From Saccharum officinarum (taxonomy: Eukaryota > Streptophyta > Magnoliopsida > Poales > Poaceae): a stretch of DNA of 64,000 nt. The notes under the pieces are model-generated. The model did no database searches and was not told the origin of the DNA. It was given only the letters and a program-made list of their open reading frames with translations. This document shows positions 23,155-34,768 of the stretch, one piece after another. The DNA is taken from NCBI GenBank assembly GCA_020631735.1, contig CM036158.1:86615421-86679420 (forward strand). Direction: 5' to 3'. A program made the position numbers and the translations under genes. Position 1 is the stretch's first letter; the number at the start of each line of letters is the position of its first letter.

Positions 23155-23555
23155 TAGGACCCGCAGCTCACGGCACTGTCAACTTCGACGTGCAATATAC
23201 TACTATTCCGTGGCGGCCGTGTCGTGTCCCGGGCACGTGCGCACGATGCTGCCAAGCGTAACATACTCCTACTACCATCCTCTCTCAAGGTCCTTGGCTC
23301 CTTCCTAGCTTTGCCCTTCATTTTGGGACGGGCATATAGTGGTGACTCGTGCAGTCATCCTGCCTCGCAGAGGCCGAGAGGCGGAGAGCTGGGATGTACG
23401 TACTGCCACGTGATTGTTTCCACACTTTTTCTTTTGGAGGTTGAACGATGACGTTCCCGGGCGCCGCCCTCGTGGTGGCCAAGTGTTCAGAAAAACGACC
23501 AAGCGAAGTGACATGACACGCACGAATTCTCATGACGAGAATAGAATCAATCTAC

Positions 23556-24071
23556 TACTCTGCCCAAAAATAGAGTTGTCACGGGAAACGGGCTGGTCAA
23601 ATTTTCTTAACTTTGACTACGTTTGTAGAAAATACGTGCAATATTTATATCTTTAAATAAGTTTATTATGAAAATATATTTAAAGATCTACCTAATGATA
23701 CTAATTATATATCATAAATATTAATATTTTGTTAAATATATTTGGTCAAAGTTAAAAGCTATTGACTTTTTAGGAAGCAAGAATGACTCTTTTTTAGAGA
23801 CGGAGGAAGTACGTATATGACACGCACCTATTCCCATGACAAGAATAGAATCAACTACATATGCGGTATACCTGTCACAAGTTCGATTCGATTTATAGAA
23901 AATACATGCAATATTTATATCTTCAAATAAATTTATTAAACAACTAGATTTAAAAATCTTTCCAATGATAATAATTATGTACTATAAATATTAATATTTT
24001 TAATACATATTAAGTCAAAGTTATTTTTCGGAAAACGCAAACGACAGATATTTAGGAATAGAGGGAGTAGA
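23556..24071. mobile_element. Two decayed Stowaway-like MITEs in tandem
   Basis: Each half contains ATACGTGCAATATTTATATC or its variant, CATAAATATTAATATTTT and a closing GACGGAGGAAGTA or AGAGGGAGTA, the inverse of the CTCCCTCCGT-type Stowaway end. The two halves align with each other, so this is a tandem pair or a duplication. Confidence 0.6.
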
Positions 24072-25272
24072 AGATAATTTTACATCAACAATCATAGACT
24101 ATTTCTAATTCATCATAATCACTTTTGTATCTACTTTCTCTCTTGTACATTTGCATCAAAATCCATGTCATACTCCTTATTCTTTCTCGTCCTTCCACAG
24201 ATTGGCCAATGATACGGGAGGGGACATTGGGAAATAGAAATGTGGGTAGAAACTAAGAATAGTTCATCTTCCTTTCCGATGACAAAAAATTAAGAACAGA
24301 TATAGAAGGCTAGAATAACTCTTATTGTGAGACAGGGAGAGTAGACAGGTTTGAATGCAACATGTAAGGGTTAATTGTTAGATAGGTAAAATTTATATCT
24401 AACCATCAAAATAGGGAGAGTTAATGGAGAGACTAATTACTAATTCAGCCCCCAAAATTTCATATTATAATGATTGTTAGTTCGTTAATTGGTTAAAGAG
24501 ACCTCGGCTATTATCCCATGTATCTAAACGAACCCCGGTTAGCTATTAGCTAGCTAACAATTAACTTTAGACTTCTGCTATTTATCTGTCGATAGATTTT
24601 TTGGCACTAAATCTGTCATATTTCTATACGTTTGATTGTGCTTTAGGATTTGTGCTACAATTGTCTACTAGGTCGCATTTTAAAAAATCTGACATATTTG
24701 ACCATATAAAAATCTGTCGACAGATAGCTAGATACTCCCTTAAATTTAACCAACTATTAGTTAGTTAACAGTTAGTTCTATCTCATGCAAACATACTCAT
24801 TGTCGTTCCTCAGTCCAGAAACTCAGGGTTCTCTTGGCTGCAGCTAGTTCATCCTAATCTATGTTTTGAGAGTTATTAGGTGGTTAATTAGTTATTTTTT
24901 CATCTTCTTGCCTTCCGATCCATGTGGAATGAGGAGTACTGTAGTATATATTAGTGTGCCGGCATGCAGTGAGCTCGCATGAACCAATAAAATGCGCGTG
25001 TTTTATATACGAGAATTTAATTGGTGTGTGTGCTTTCTTCCCCCTCTCATCTGTTCTTGTATTTATTCTGTGTTTTGCAGTTTTTTAAATTTAACTAGGT
25101 GAGTGTCCGTACATTGCTATGGGTGAGAACTACTCATCATATATGCATATATGATCAATTCAACAAAAAAAAATATCCATTCAGCTATACATAGGTTCTT
25201 TTGTTACAACACATCATATATGTGTAAGACATATATTTGTTTAAAGAAAGATATATAGATGACACCTATGGC
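24072..25272. other. AT-rich intergenic region
   Basis: No gene seen. 24520-24790 contains GCTATTAGCTAGCTAACA and, inverted-like, CCAACTATTAGTTAGTTAACAG, plus TCTGTCGATAGA / TCTGTCGACAGA, suggesting another eroded MITE. Confidence 0.45.
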
Positions 25273-26198
25273 CTCTTTGAAAGGACCTAGATGGCTAGAG
25301 GGGGGTGAATAGCCTATAAAAAAATTCTACAAGAACCACTAAGCAAACTTGTTAGAATAACAAGTGGCGCAAAGCGAGTTTTGCTTAGCCTACGGTTGTG
25401 ATGCAAGCCTCCTATCCACAAGTCTAGTAGATTATGATCTCTAGTTCACACAAGGGCTATGTCACTAATTTTACACTAGTGAGCAAGCTAATAACTACTA
25501 GCAAAGGCTATCACTAGAGCTACACAAGATAATCTAGTAAATGTAAATGCAAGAGATAGGATTGTGAATCTTATACCGACGGTGGAGTGAAGATGTTGCC
25601 AATCACCAAGATGATATACAACCAATCAATATTGACAACAACACAATATGAAGACCAATCACCGGGAGACAAGAGACACAATATTTTTGTTCACCCGGTG
25701 TTCACTTGTGCACCGACAAGCTACGTCACCGGTTGTGTCGACCAACACTTAGATGGTTCCTCGGTGTGACCCTCAAGTCACTTACCCCTCAAGGCACGCC
25801 CCGCAAGGCACCACAAGACACCACTCTCAAGTGAGGTATCTCAATGACACACGCAATGTAATAGAGTTGCTTTTGGCGTCCCACCGAGGAAAGCACAAGA
25901 ACCTCTTACAATCAACCGGAGGTGGTCAAGAACAATCACCTTCTCTTGCCAACGCCTCTAACAATCTCCAAGCCGGTAGGAGCGGTACTCTCCAAGAGTA
26001 ACAAGAAATCCAGCGGCTAAACCACCCACAAGTGCCACTAGATGCCCTCAAGCTATGCAATGCACTTTGGGATCACTCGATCTCACTTTTGATTTGCAAT
26101 CAAGTAAGAGAGATGAGTGGGAGGAGATGCTCTAGCTCAAAGGATGCACAAGAATGTTAGAAATCACGAGAGGCCTCCCCAAGGGCCGGCCAACAAGT

Positions 26199-26206
26199 AT
26201 TTATAA
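26199..26206 (-). promoter_or_regulatory. TATA box of the solo LTR
   Basis: TATAAATA on the minus strand, the LTR's own orientation. It lies just downstream (in LTR direction) of the CCGGAC repeat array, as in the related LTR at 46768-48395. The segment from 27509 to about here would be U3. Confidence 0.6.
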
Positions 26207-26258
26207 GCATCCCATCCAAAAAGAGCCGTTATACCCCTTGACTTGGTCTTTTCGGGAT

Positions 26259-26740
26259 GACCGGACGCGCCGGTCATAACTGACCGGACGTGCTCAACCG
26301 CGTTCGATCCTCCAACGGTCACTGCGCCAACGGTCAAACCCTATGACGGACGCGCTTCTCAGAACGATCGGACGCGCCGGTCCCGAGTGACCGGACGCGC
26401 CGCTTCGAACGACCGGACGCGCCGATCGCACTGACCCGCGCGCCCGCGAAGCAACGACCGGACGCGCCCCTCGCAATGATCGGACGCGACAATGCCCGCG
26501 TCCGGTTAGAGTCCAGTAAGCTCCTTCAACGATCGGACGCGTCTGATCGTGTGTGACCGGACGCGCCTCGCGTCCGATCGTTCTCGTGAACCGCAGTTCC
26601 TTCTGGGCGACTGACCGGACGCGCTGGTCCCGCGAGTGACCAGACGCGCCGGTTACAAACCCTAACACCTGCGTCTACGCTGTACTGACCGGACGCGTCC
26701 GGTCATACCATGACCGCGTCCGGTGCAGCGTCCGGTCACC
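26259..26740 (-). repeat. Array of GACCGGACGCG words in the LTR U3
   Basis: About fifteen copies of GACCGGACGCG or a close variant (GATCGGACGCG, or the inverse CGCGTCCGGTC) lie within 480 bp, some as back-to-back palindromes such as GACCGGACGCGTCCGGTCA near 26686. Spacing is irregular (roughly 15-50 bp). The array is CpG-dense inside an otherwise AT-balanced LTR. Confidence 0.85.
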
Positions 26741-27514
26741 TCTGTGACCTCCGTTCGCCTTCGTTTCTTTTCCGACTTCCGGCGTAGTGGAAAATAGGCA
26801 TTTCAAGTTCCCAAAAACGCCTGAATCCCGCGCTCGCAAGCTCGGCGGGAGGGAGAGAGAGACCCAAACCCTCTCTACCGCTTAAACTTCAACGCCTTCG
26901 CAAATGTGCCAACACCAACAAGTGATCACCACCTTGTGCACGTGTGTTAGCATTTTCATAATCATTTTCGAAGGTTTTCCAGTTAGCTCACTAGGCCCTA
27001 CATGCAATGCACTTCTTGAATTCACCTAGTGGCACCCGTGCACCGAATAACCGATAAGACTTCTCCTCTTAATAGTTCGGCTATCGATTCTAAACCACTC
27101 ACACCCTCTATGGTGTCTTGAGTGCAAAACAAAATGGCCCTATGGTTATACCTTTTCCTTGAGCCCATTTTGTTTCTCCAAAAGATATGATCCACTTCAT
27201 ATCATCACATGACCGTCTCGATCCATCGACCTTGACTTCACTTGCTCTTCACCGTTGCATCGGTCCGTCGGCGCCAAGTCTTGCTCAAGCTTCACCATCG
27301 CATGGTCCTTCGCTTCGAAGCCTCGACTTGCCCTTCACCCTCACAACCGGTCCATCGAGCCAAGCATCATCTTGGTCTTCATCATCTTGGTCACATGAGT
27401 CAATGTCATGTCTCATATTCAATGACCACCTTTATCTAAATCATCCACTTAGATACAAAGGTTAGTCCTAGGTTTCATCAATTAGCCAAAACCAAACTAG
27501 GGACTTTCACTCTT

Positions 27515-28021
27515 CAAAAGTACCTTTTTATCATTTGACATGGAGCAAATCAATTTGTTACAAATATTGATATGAGATATCATTATGATTCTATGAATTC
27601 AAATCGCAATTAGGCATTAGATTCTATACACTTCCACTTTGCTGGCGTGGTCCCACTCCAGTTCCAAATCCTATTATTTGTTCATGTCAGTCAACCGTGC
27701 TACATGAGGATTGGCACACCATCTTTTTCCATAGAAAAATGACAACCTGAAACTCCAAAACACACAAAAGCTTTCGGCACCTGAAACGCTAGGGAAAATG
27801 CATCAGCTCTTCCGCCTTGACAAACAGTAACTTATACAAAGCATTACCTCCATGCAAGTATGTGATGAGGAATCAATGAAAAAGCTAGATACTTTATTGT
27901 ACTTACTCGATGTCAATGTTTAGTATGCGCTGATCAGAAAGATGCATTCACATCATGTGGACATGTTGCATCTTCACATAGTTGTTTCAGATGCTCTTCC
28001 CGCTATCCACTGACCTTGGTG
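27515..28021. other. Intergenic sequence, nothing recognised
   Basis: AT-rich, without open frames of note or clear repeats. Confidence 0.5.
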
Positions 28022-28029
28022 GTGTTTGG

Positions 28030-28543
28030 TAGAGCTGGGACTTGGGCCGTGCCATTTGAGGGTGGGTCATGGTACGGTCTTTTGGCACGACCCGAACCAC
28101 GACATGATACGAAATATTTTGGGCCGCGCCGGCACGACACGAACACGAGGGTCGTGCCGCGCATGGCACGTAGACACTTCTACAACTATACAATACGATT
28201 TTCTAGCATTTACTATACTATTTTTTTTTTATCTAATTCTGGAATAGATTATGAAAATCATTAAACTTTTATTAAAATAGTACACGCATTATATATATAT
28301 ATATACACGAGTGGAAAAAGAAAACTAGCAAAGATATTTTGAGGGCCGTGCTTGGGCCGGCACTACCCGAAGACGTGACAGCGTGCCACGGGCCGTACTT
28401 GGGCCGAAGAAAAGATTCACCGTGCCATATCGGCATGGCCCGATATGCCTCCCGTGCCTAAAGGGCAAGACCGGAAGCGACACGAAACACGAGAGGGCTA
28501 TGTCGTGCCAGCACGACACGACACGGCACAAGTCCCACCTCTA
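28030..28543. mobile_element. Non-autonomous hAT element, 514 bp
   Basis: Begins TAGAGCTGGGACTTGGGCCG and ends with the near inverse GGCACAAGTCCCACCTCTA. Flanks GTGTTTGG (28022-28029) and GTGTTCGG (28544-28551) match at 7 of 8 bases, an aged 8-bp hAT target duplication. Sub-terminal regions are dense in GGCACGAC, GGGCCGTGCC and CACGACACG words; the centre (28190-28330) is AT-rich with a TATATATATATATA run. No transposase. Confidence 0.88.
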
Positions 28544-28551
28544 GTGTTCGG

Positions 28552-31153
28552 CATCCGGTTCTGCAGTGCCTCAATCTATCATTAATCTTGCTCCTCCTCA
28601 GAACCCAAAGCCCAACCTAACCAAGCAACTCAGAGCATGGCAAGAGTAACACTTGAGATTTTGAGAAATGGCAGCAGAACCATCAACACACTTCATAGTT
28701 ATAATGGCGCTTAGGTAGAGAGGAAGGGGTAAACAACATGCCTACATGAGGGAGAACTGTGCATTTAATTAGGTTTGCAATTTTGCATCACCACCAAGCT
28801 TTAGCATATGCTGGCTAAAATTTTGAATAAATGAATATGTAGCAAGTTGATCATCCTCTGAATAGATCTCGTACAAGCTGGTAGCAAAGACAAAGGTTCT
28901 TCAAAATGAGTAAATTCAAAATCTAATGCAGAAATATATGGCCTGTAATTCTTCCATTTTCAAACAAAATTCAACTAAAATTTCTATGAACAAGGATGTC
29001 ATACCAGACTTGATATCGCAATAACTACATTGAGTAAATTGTCGGTGAGCATGGCAGCCTTCTCAGGAAAAAAATCCTGCTTACACATGTGTAATGTATA
29101 CATGATTAAACAACAAAACAATTGATTTAATAGTACGAGCTATTGAACTCCTGCGTGTGCAGGAACTTGAGTAGCACCGTGTAAGCAGGATTATTTAGGA
29201 TCATGAGCCCTCTAGTAAAGATGCAAGATAATATACAGGGAGGAGACTGAGCCAAGACATACTTTTAATATGTTGGGCATGTCACAATAACTGAAAAAAC
29301 AACTCCAGCAACCTAAGGCACTGAAAAATGACTGGATGAGAAATTAAAAGTTTCAGTAAATAGATAGTATAGGATGTACTGTTCGACTTTCCTACAATAT
29401 TTTTTGGTAAGCTATTAAGGCAGCAGTTACAATATTTATAAGTCAACTGATATGTGTTATTGTCTGGTTACAATCAAATGTGCTCTCAAAAAAGCATATG
29501 AATTCAAATTTAAAGAATCAAAACTCTTCCTGAATGTACCAATTTTCTTGCCCAATAAGAGGTACTCATGAACGTGCAGTAAGTTGCAAAGACAACACGG
29601 GAACAAGACAATATCTCTGTTACCAAACGAAATTATATGACCCATTCCCCGGAGCACAATTTGCATGCAACAGAACGGAAGAATTGAAACTGAACACAGC
29701 CTCGCACACACCTTGGCAACAAACCGGCAATGCCTTCCCCAGTCTGTGCCAGTGGAGGCTAGCGCAACAGCAGCATCAACGAGATGTATATATTAGAGAA
29801 AAATCAATCGGGATGAAAGGAACACATGAACCTTTGCCAAAGAGACGCAGAGCCACGGCGACTGAACCCGCTCTTCCTCACATGAATCCACACGCTGAAT
29901 CCGCGTGATGCGTAGACCTACACTTGATTTTTTTGTTTTCTCAATATGTGGTTTTGCTAGCAGTAAACAATGCTTCATCGGCAGATCATTACTCATTCCA
30001 AGTTCAAGTCCTGATGAAGGTTGAAATAAACATCTGAAGACCGACCTATTCCATCGCAGCTTGCCTCCCCTCGTCTACAGCCAGAGGACCTGATAAGTAG
30101 TTTTAGAAATGTACATACTACAATTCAAGGTCCCAACTTGCAATACCCCTCAATATAACTGGACATTTGTTCATTTGTTTGGTGGGTTGGGTCCTGATTT
30201 GTGCAATCCGGAGAGCATAGTCCAAAGCAACAGCTAATTGGCGCCCAACCATCTAACATGAATCAAACTGCCAGGGGATGCAAGTGGATGATAATCATTC
30301 TAATATCTAACCAATAACCATATCCAGAACATTAGGGCAGTAGCAGCAAATTGAGAAAGAAAAAAATCGATTGGAAACTAAAAGTAAAGGATCGTAGATG
30401 CTGGAACTGATGACCCATGGACATGACGATGCGGCAGCTATGCCCCACGTCTACAGACGTCTGCACCCGCCCACGCTCATTCTGCTCCAGAAGTGGGAGG
30501 TCGACGTCCGCGTCGACTACGCCGTTGGATGCGCCACCGCCAAGATCGCCCTACAGCGCTGGACGCGAGGATCGGGGTGGCTGCAGCGTGGCCGAGGCAC
30601 CGACGTGGGATGAGCCGGGACAGGGCAGCACGTCGATTCCGCTCCGCATCGACTGCGCCGCCGGGTGCGCTACCGCCGAGGTGCCCCGCTGCAGCGCGGC
30701 GCGGGGTGAGCCAGGCAGGGCGCCGCGTTGGTTGTGTGGGACGGGCCGAGTTGCGATGGCCTGGCGGAGTCGCTATGAGGTGGGGCGCTTGGATCGTGGT
30801 GGATGCAACCGCTCGAATGGAGCGGCAGCGAGCGAGGCCAGGCGAGACGGGGGATTAGTGCGGGGTGAAACGATCAAACGATAACATTTGCATCTTTTTT
30901 TTAGTTGTAGAGATCTCAGTAAGGCATGTGCCGATGTGCGCTGGATGCTCCTCCCCCGTACTACTACTCCATTTCTCCTCGCCACGGCTGCTCACCGTTT
31001 TTTTTATAGTACAGTACGAGTACATCGTCACGAGACCTGCGTTATTCAGGAATGGGCGCTGTCGTGTACGAAAAGCCGTGGCGCCCTGCCTGCCTCTCTC
31101 TCAGCCTCTGGTACTGGACTACAGGCCCCAGCAGCAGCAGCCAGCAGCTTCGA
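28552..31153. other. Intergenic region without a recognised gene
   Basis: AT-rich to about 30390, then GC-rich (30400-30880) with open frames on the plus strand (30398-30613, 30417-30884) that look like no family and contain duplicated GCCGGATGCGCCACCGCC-like words. A decayed gene or the leader of an unannotated transcript is possible. Confidence 0.4.
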
Positions 31154-31623
31154 GGCCTTGTTTAGATGTACTCTAAAAGTTGAAATTTTTTCACTCTCTC
31201 CATTACATCAATCTTTGGACCCATGCATGAAGTAGTAAATGTAGGTAAAAAAAAATAACTAATTACACAGTTTAGTTGAAAATCACGAGATGAATCTTTT
31301 GAGCCTAGTTGGTCCATGATTGGACAATATTTCCCAAATAAGACGAAAGTGGTACTATTCATCGGGTTGAATTTTTTTCAGCATCACCGTTTAGATGCCA
31401 AAAATTTTGCCAAAATTTTCAGATTCCCCGTCACATCGAATCTTTGAACACATGCATGAAGCATTAAATATAGATAAAAAATAAAACTAATTACACAGTT
31501 TAGACGAAATGGACGAGATAAATCTTTTAAGCCTAATTAGACCATGATTGAACAATATTTACCAAATAACAACGAAACTGTTACAGTAACGTTTCGTCAA
31601 AAAATTTGCCAACTAAACATCCC
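31154..31623. mobile_element. Two Tourist-like MITEs side by side
   Basis: The first starts GGCCTTGTTTAGATG at 31154 and carries the core GAGCCTAGTTGGTCCATGAT. The second begins around 31382 with GTTTAGATGCC, carries AGCCTAATTAGACCATGAT and ends CAACTAAACATCCCC, followed by TAA. The junction around 31375 is fused, so one may have inserted into the end of the other. Confidence 0.72.
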
Positions 31624-32086
31624 CTAAACGTGGCCCAAGTCTTCGACGCCGAGGTCTGACGAGGAGGAATCTCGTGGACTCTAGGCGGCTGTCATGTCGT
31701 GTCCCCGTCCGTCGGCCATGCCCACCCAATTGCCCATGCACACACCACCGGACACCGCGACACAGGGACACTGCCGCGTCTCGGTCTCTCTCGGGGGCCT
31801 CTCGGGGCCCGGGCTCTCGTTTTCTTCGCTCTGCCGGTGCCGGTAGCCCGGTACACTTTTGTACAGTAGTAGTCAGTACCCATGCTGAATCTGATCCTTG
31901 AAGGTCGGTCCAGCACAGCAATCCGTAGAGTGGTGGCACCAGCGCATGTGCATTGCTACGTCTCCTGTTGCCGTGGGTTAGAACTGTACAGTACAGCACT
32001 GCTACAGGGCAGGGGCCTCCGAAGATGCTCCAGCTTCATAAAACTGCGCACGTGTCTCGTACGAGTACGGCGACACGACTCAGCAC
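31624..32086. other. Short intergenic segment
   Basis: GC-rich, open frames on both strands without family resemblance; several GTACAGTA words. Nothing supported. Confidence 0.4.
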
Positions 32087-32089
32087 TAA

Positions 32090-32318
32090 GGGTTTTTTTA
32101 GTTTTCAAAATATTTCACCCAAAAACATCACATCAATCTTACGGCATATGCATGAAGCATTAAATGTAGACGAAATAAAAAACTAATTGCACAGCTCACC
32201 GTGAAATCGCGAGACGAATCTTTTGAGTCTAATTAGTCCATGATTAAACAGTAATTATCAAATAAAACAAAAAACTACCGTACTAGTTCTCAATATATTT
32301 TGGGAACTAAACACACCC
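32090..32318. mobile_element. Tourist-like MITE with TAA target sites
   Basis: 229 bp, start GGGTTTTTTTAGTTTTC and end GGGAACTAAACACACCC, flanked by TAA at 32087-32089 and 32319-32321. Core GAGTCTAATTAGTCCATGAT. A textbook PIF/Harbinger-type (Tourist) signature. Confidence 0.88.
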
Positions 32319-32321
32319 TAA

Positions 32322-34186
32322 TTGAAGAAGAAGGCCCGCGAGTTGCAGCGTCACCTGCGCTGCATCGACACGGCACGGGCAGGGCGCCGGCCGCGGGCGT
32401 GTCCTTCCGGCGGTGGGTCATTTCCCCCCTCGCTCACCTCACCGCCATCACGCGATGCGGTTGCGGCCCTGCTCTACCTGCCGATGCAATGCGATGCGCC
32501 TCTCCCTGCATGTGGGCCCCTTCTCCTTCCCCTCCTTCTCTTCCGGTCCTCTAGAGCCACGCACCGCTAGAGAACAAGCGCGGGCGCTCATCCGGCGACG
32601 CGCGCACAGTAGTAGTACTAGGCAAGGGACGAACGGTCCGTTCCGGTGGGTGCCCACCGACCGAACGCAGCCCCCAAGTCACACCATCGGACCGTAGCTC
32701 CGTTGCTAAATATTTGTCTCTATAAAACCAACCTTGTTTCCTCGTAGACACGCTTTCGGCGACAAACAAAAAGAACAGAGCAGTACTCTTTCCAACCTGT
32801 GGGACCAAGCAGGGAGGCTGCGACCGCGAGCGGCTTTGGGAGGCACAGGGCGCACAGCACGGCTGCGGCATCCCAAGCGAGCGCACCACAGGTCCACACC
32901 CACACCATGTGCCGACGCCGCCGATGTCAATGTCATGTCACACACTCACACTGCGGGCTGGGGCGCATGGTCATGGACCGGGTGCACCAGGGCTTTTGCC
33001 CGACCCACACGTGTGACCTGTGATTGTGAGCAACGGCCCCCGCCGATGCCGTCGGGTGGTCCTGCCGGCGTACTGTAGACGCTCCCCATGCAGATGTCGT
33101 GCCTGTTTCTACGAAGGCAAAACAAAATATTTGGGGGCTCTTCTGGATTCTGGGCGCCTTTTTGCACATTGGCCCCTTTGTTTAAAAAAAATCACGTGCC
33201 TTGGGGACCGGTGACTTGGAGATTGTGCGCTAGGTTTCTCTTTTGTCCAACTGTTGGAGTGTTGGGTTGTTGTCCAAAAAAAAAACTGTTGGAGTGTTGG
33301 AAGTGCCGTTTTGGGCTGAGTGCCTCATAAAACAATGGTACACAACTCCATGATCTTAGAGTTCGGTGCTAGACCAGATTTCGGAAATAAGGGATGATAT
33401 TAGTAAATGGACCTTTTCGATATCAAGTAGTACAAATAATGCTTCAAAATTTGTAAAATCAGCAATGCAATGTTAGTAACATTTAAAGAATTTTTGGCGC
33501 CAGAGAATAAAAAATAGTCACGTTGGCAGAACAATTGAGTTAGAGTAGTTCACTTGGTTAAAGCACTTTAGATGTATATTTGCTATTTTTATCTAAGAAG
33601 GGCATTTCTCATACTCATTTAGCCTGTTCGTTTGGCTGAAAATAAGTAGCTAAAAGTACTGTTGACTGATTTGTTGTGAGAGAAAAACATTGTTGGCTGG
33701 CTGAAAATAAGCGGCTGAAAGCTCAAGCGAATAGGCTGATTGTTTTTGCCACCAAGCAAGAAGAAGCATTGAAAATAGAACAGTGTTATACTAAATATAG
33801 AGGACCTTGCATAATCGAAGTATTATTCATTGTCTTGGTCTTTGGGTGGTAATCTTGAAATCCGCTAGCAACAATAGTAATTACTATACCTGTAATCACC
33901 TTGGGGAATCATTAGCATCATCCTTTTGAAATAAATATTGTGATTAATTCAATGTATCTAAACAAAATCGTTGGGCGGAAATGATGATTGCAGGCAACCT
34001 CAATGATCCATCTTTAAGCTCTTCTCAGAAGAGGGGACGTGTCATCAAAAATAAAGAGAAGAGGGAAAAAGTGCAGCACACTAAATTGCAAATTTAAAAC
34101 TACCAAGGTACCTAGACGCAAAGCAAAAACCAAACAAAAACTATTAAAAATGATTAAGTAGAGATAATACTGTAGATAGAGACTTG
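32322..34186. other. Intergenic region, one short MITE
   Basis: 32330-33120 is GC-rich with overlapping open frames on both strands, none matching a family. At 33624-33741 lies a MITE of the AGCCTGTTCGTTTGGCTG family (right end CAAGCGAATAGGCTG, centre TTGTGAGAGAAAAACA). The rest is AT-rich and featureless to me. Confidence 0.45.
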
Positions 34187-34430
34187 GGTCTTGTTCACTT
34201 TCCATCCCAACCCAAAATATTTCCTCTTCCACTTGTCACATCAAATCTTTCGACGCATACATGGAGCATTAAATGTAGGTAAAAAATATAACTAATTGCA
34301 TAGTTTGTCTGTAAATGTCGGGACGAATCTTTTGAGCCTAGTTAGTCTATGATTAGATAAATTTTGTCAAATAACAACGAAAGATGCTACAGTAATTTTT
34401 CACCTGCTTTTCGCGAAGTGAACACACCCT
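34187..34430. mobile_element. Tourist-like MITE upstream of the DUF4378 gene
   Basis: 244 bp, start GGTCTTGTTCACTTTCC, end GCGAAGTGAACACACCC, flanked by TTG (34184-34186 and 34431-34433). It is a close inverted relative of 15718-15960. It lies about 340 bp upstream of the next ATG and may form part of that promoter. Confidence 0.82.
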
Positions 34431-34768
34431 TGATGGAGTGACACATCGGAGATAGAGAGAGGAAACTGAGAGATTACAAAACCCCACATAACAGAGATTT
34501 TAAGAGAGAGCGAGCCGCCACCAGAGTGGAGAGAGAGACAAGAAACAGGCAGACGAAACAAACGGGGGCCTATTTCCCCGTCGTCGTCTTCGGTCCTCCA
34601 ATCCTCCTCCCTAGTCTCCCTCCCACTCAAAATCGAGTTCCCGTTTAGCTCTCCGAGTCCACCTCCCTCTCCCCCCCCTCCGTCCCAAGTCCTCCCCGCA
34701 CGTGCGCCGCGGATGCGAGTGATTTGCTTCGTCGCCGCATCCGGTCGGGCTCAGGGACGGAGGTGAGC

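Larger units (their letters stand above)
25278..27509 (-). mobile_element. Solo LTR of a Ty1/copia element, 2232 bp
   Basis: Read on the minus strand the LTR starts TGAAAGTCCCTAGTTTGG and ends in GGCTATTCACC...AGGTCCTTTCA, a TG...CA pair. Perfect 5-bp target-site duplications CTCTT lie at 25273-25277 and 27510-27514. Neither a primer binding site nor internal sequence follows on either side, so this is a clean solo LTR left by LTR-LTR recombination. The LTR at 46768-48395 starts TGAAAGCCCTAGTTTG and ends with the same CACCCCCTCTAGCCAT motif, so both belong to one lineage. Confidence 0.92.

Noticed and set aside
26259..26740. CCGGACGCG array as a CRISPR-like or satellite array
   Set aside because: Spacing is irregular, the words are short and palindromic, and the array lies inside an LTR with clear ends.
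30417..30884. GC-rich open frames near 30.4-30.9 kb
   Set aside because: Several overlapping frames on both strands, no domain and no supporting splice structure.
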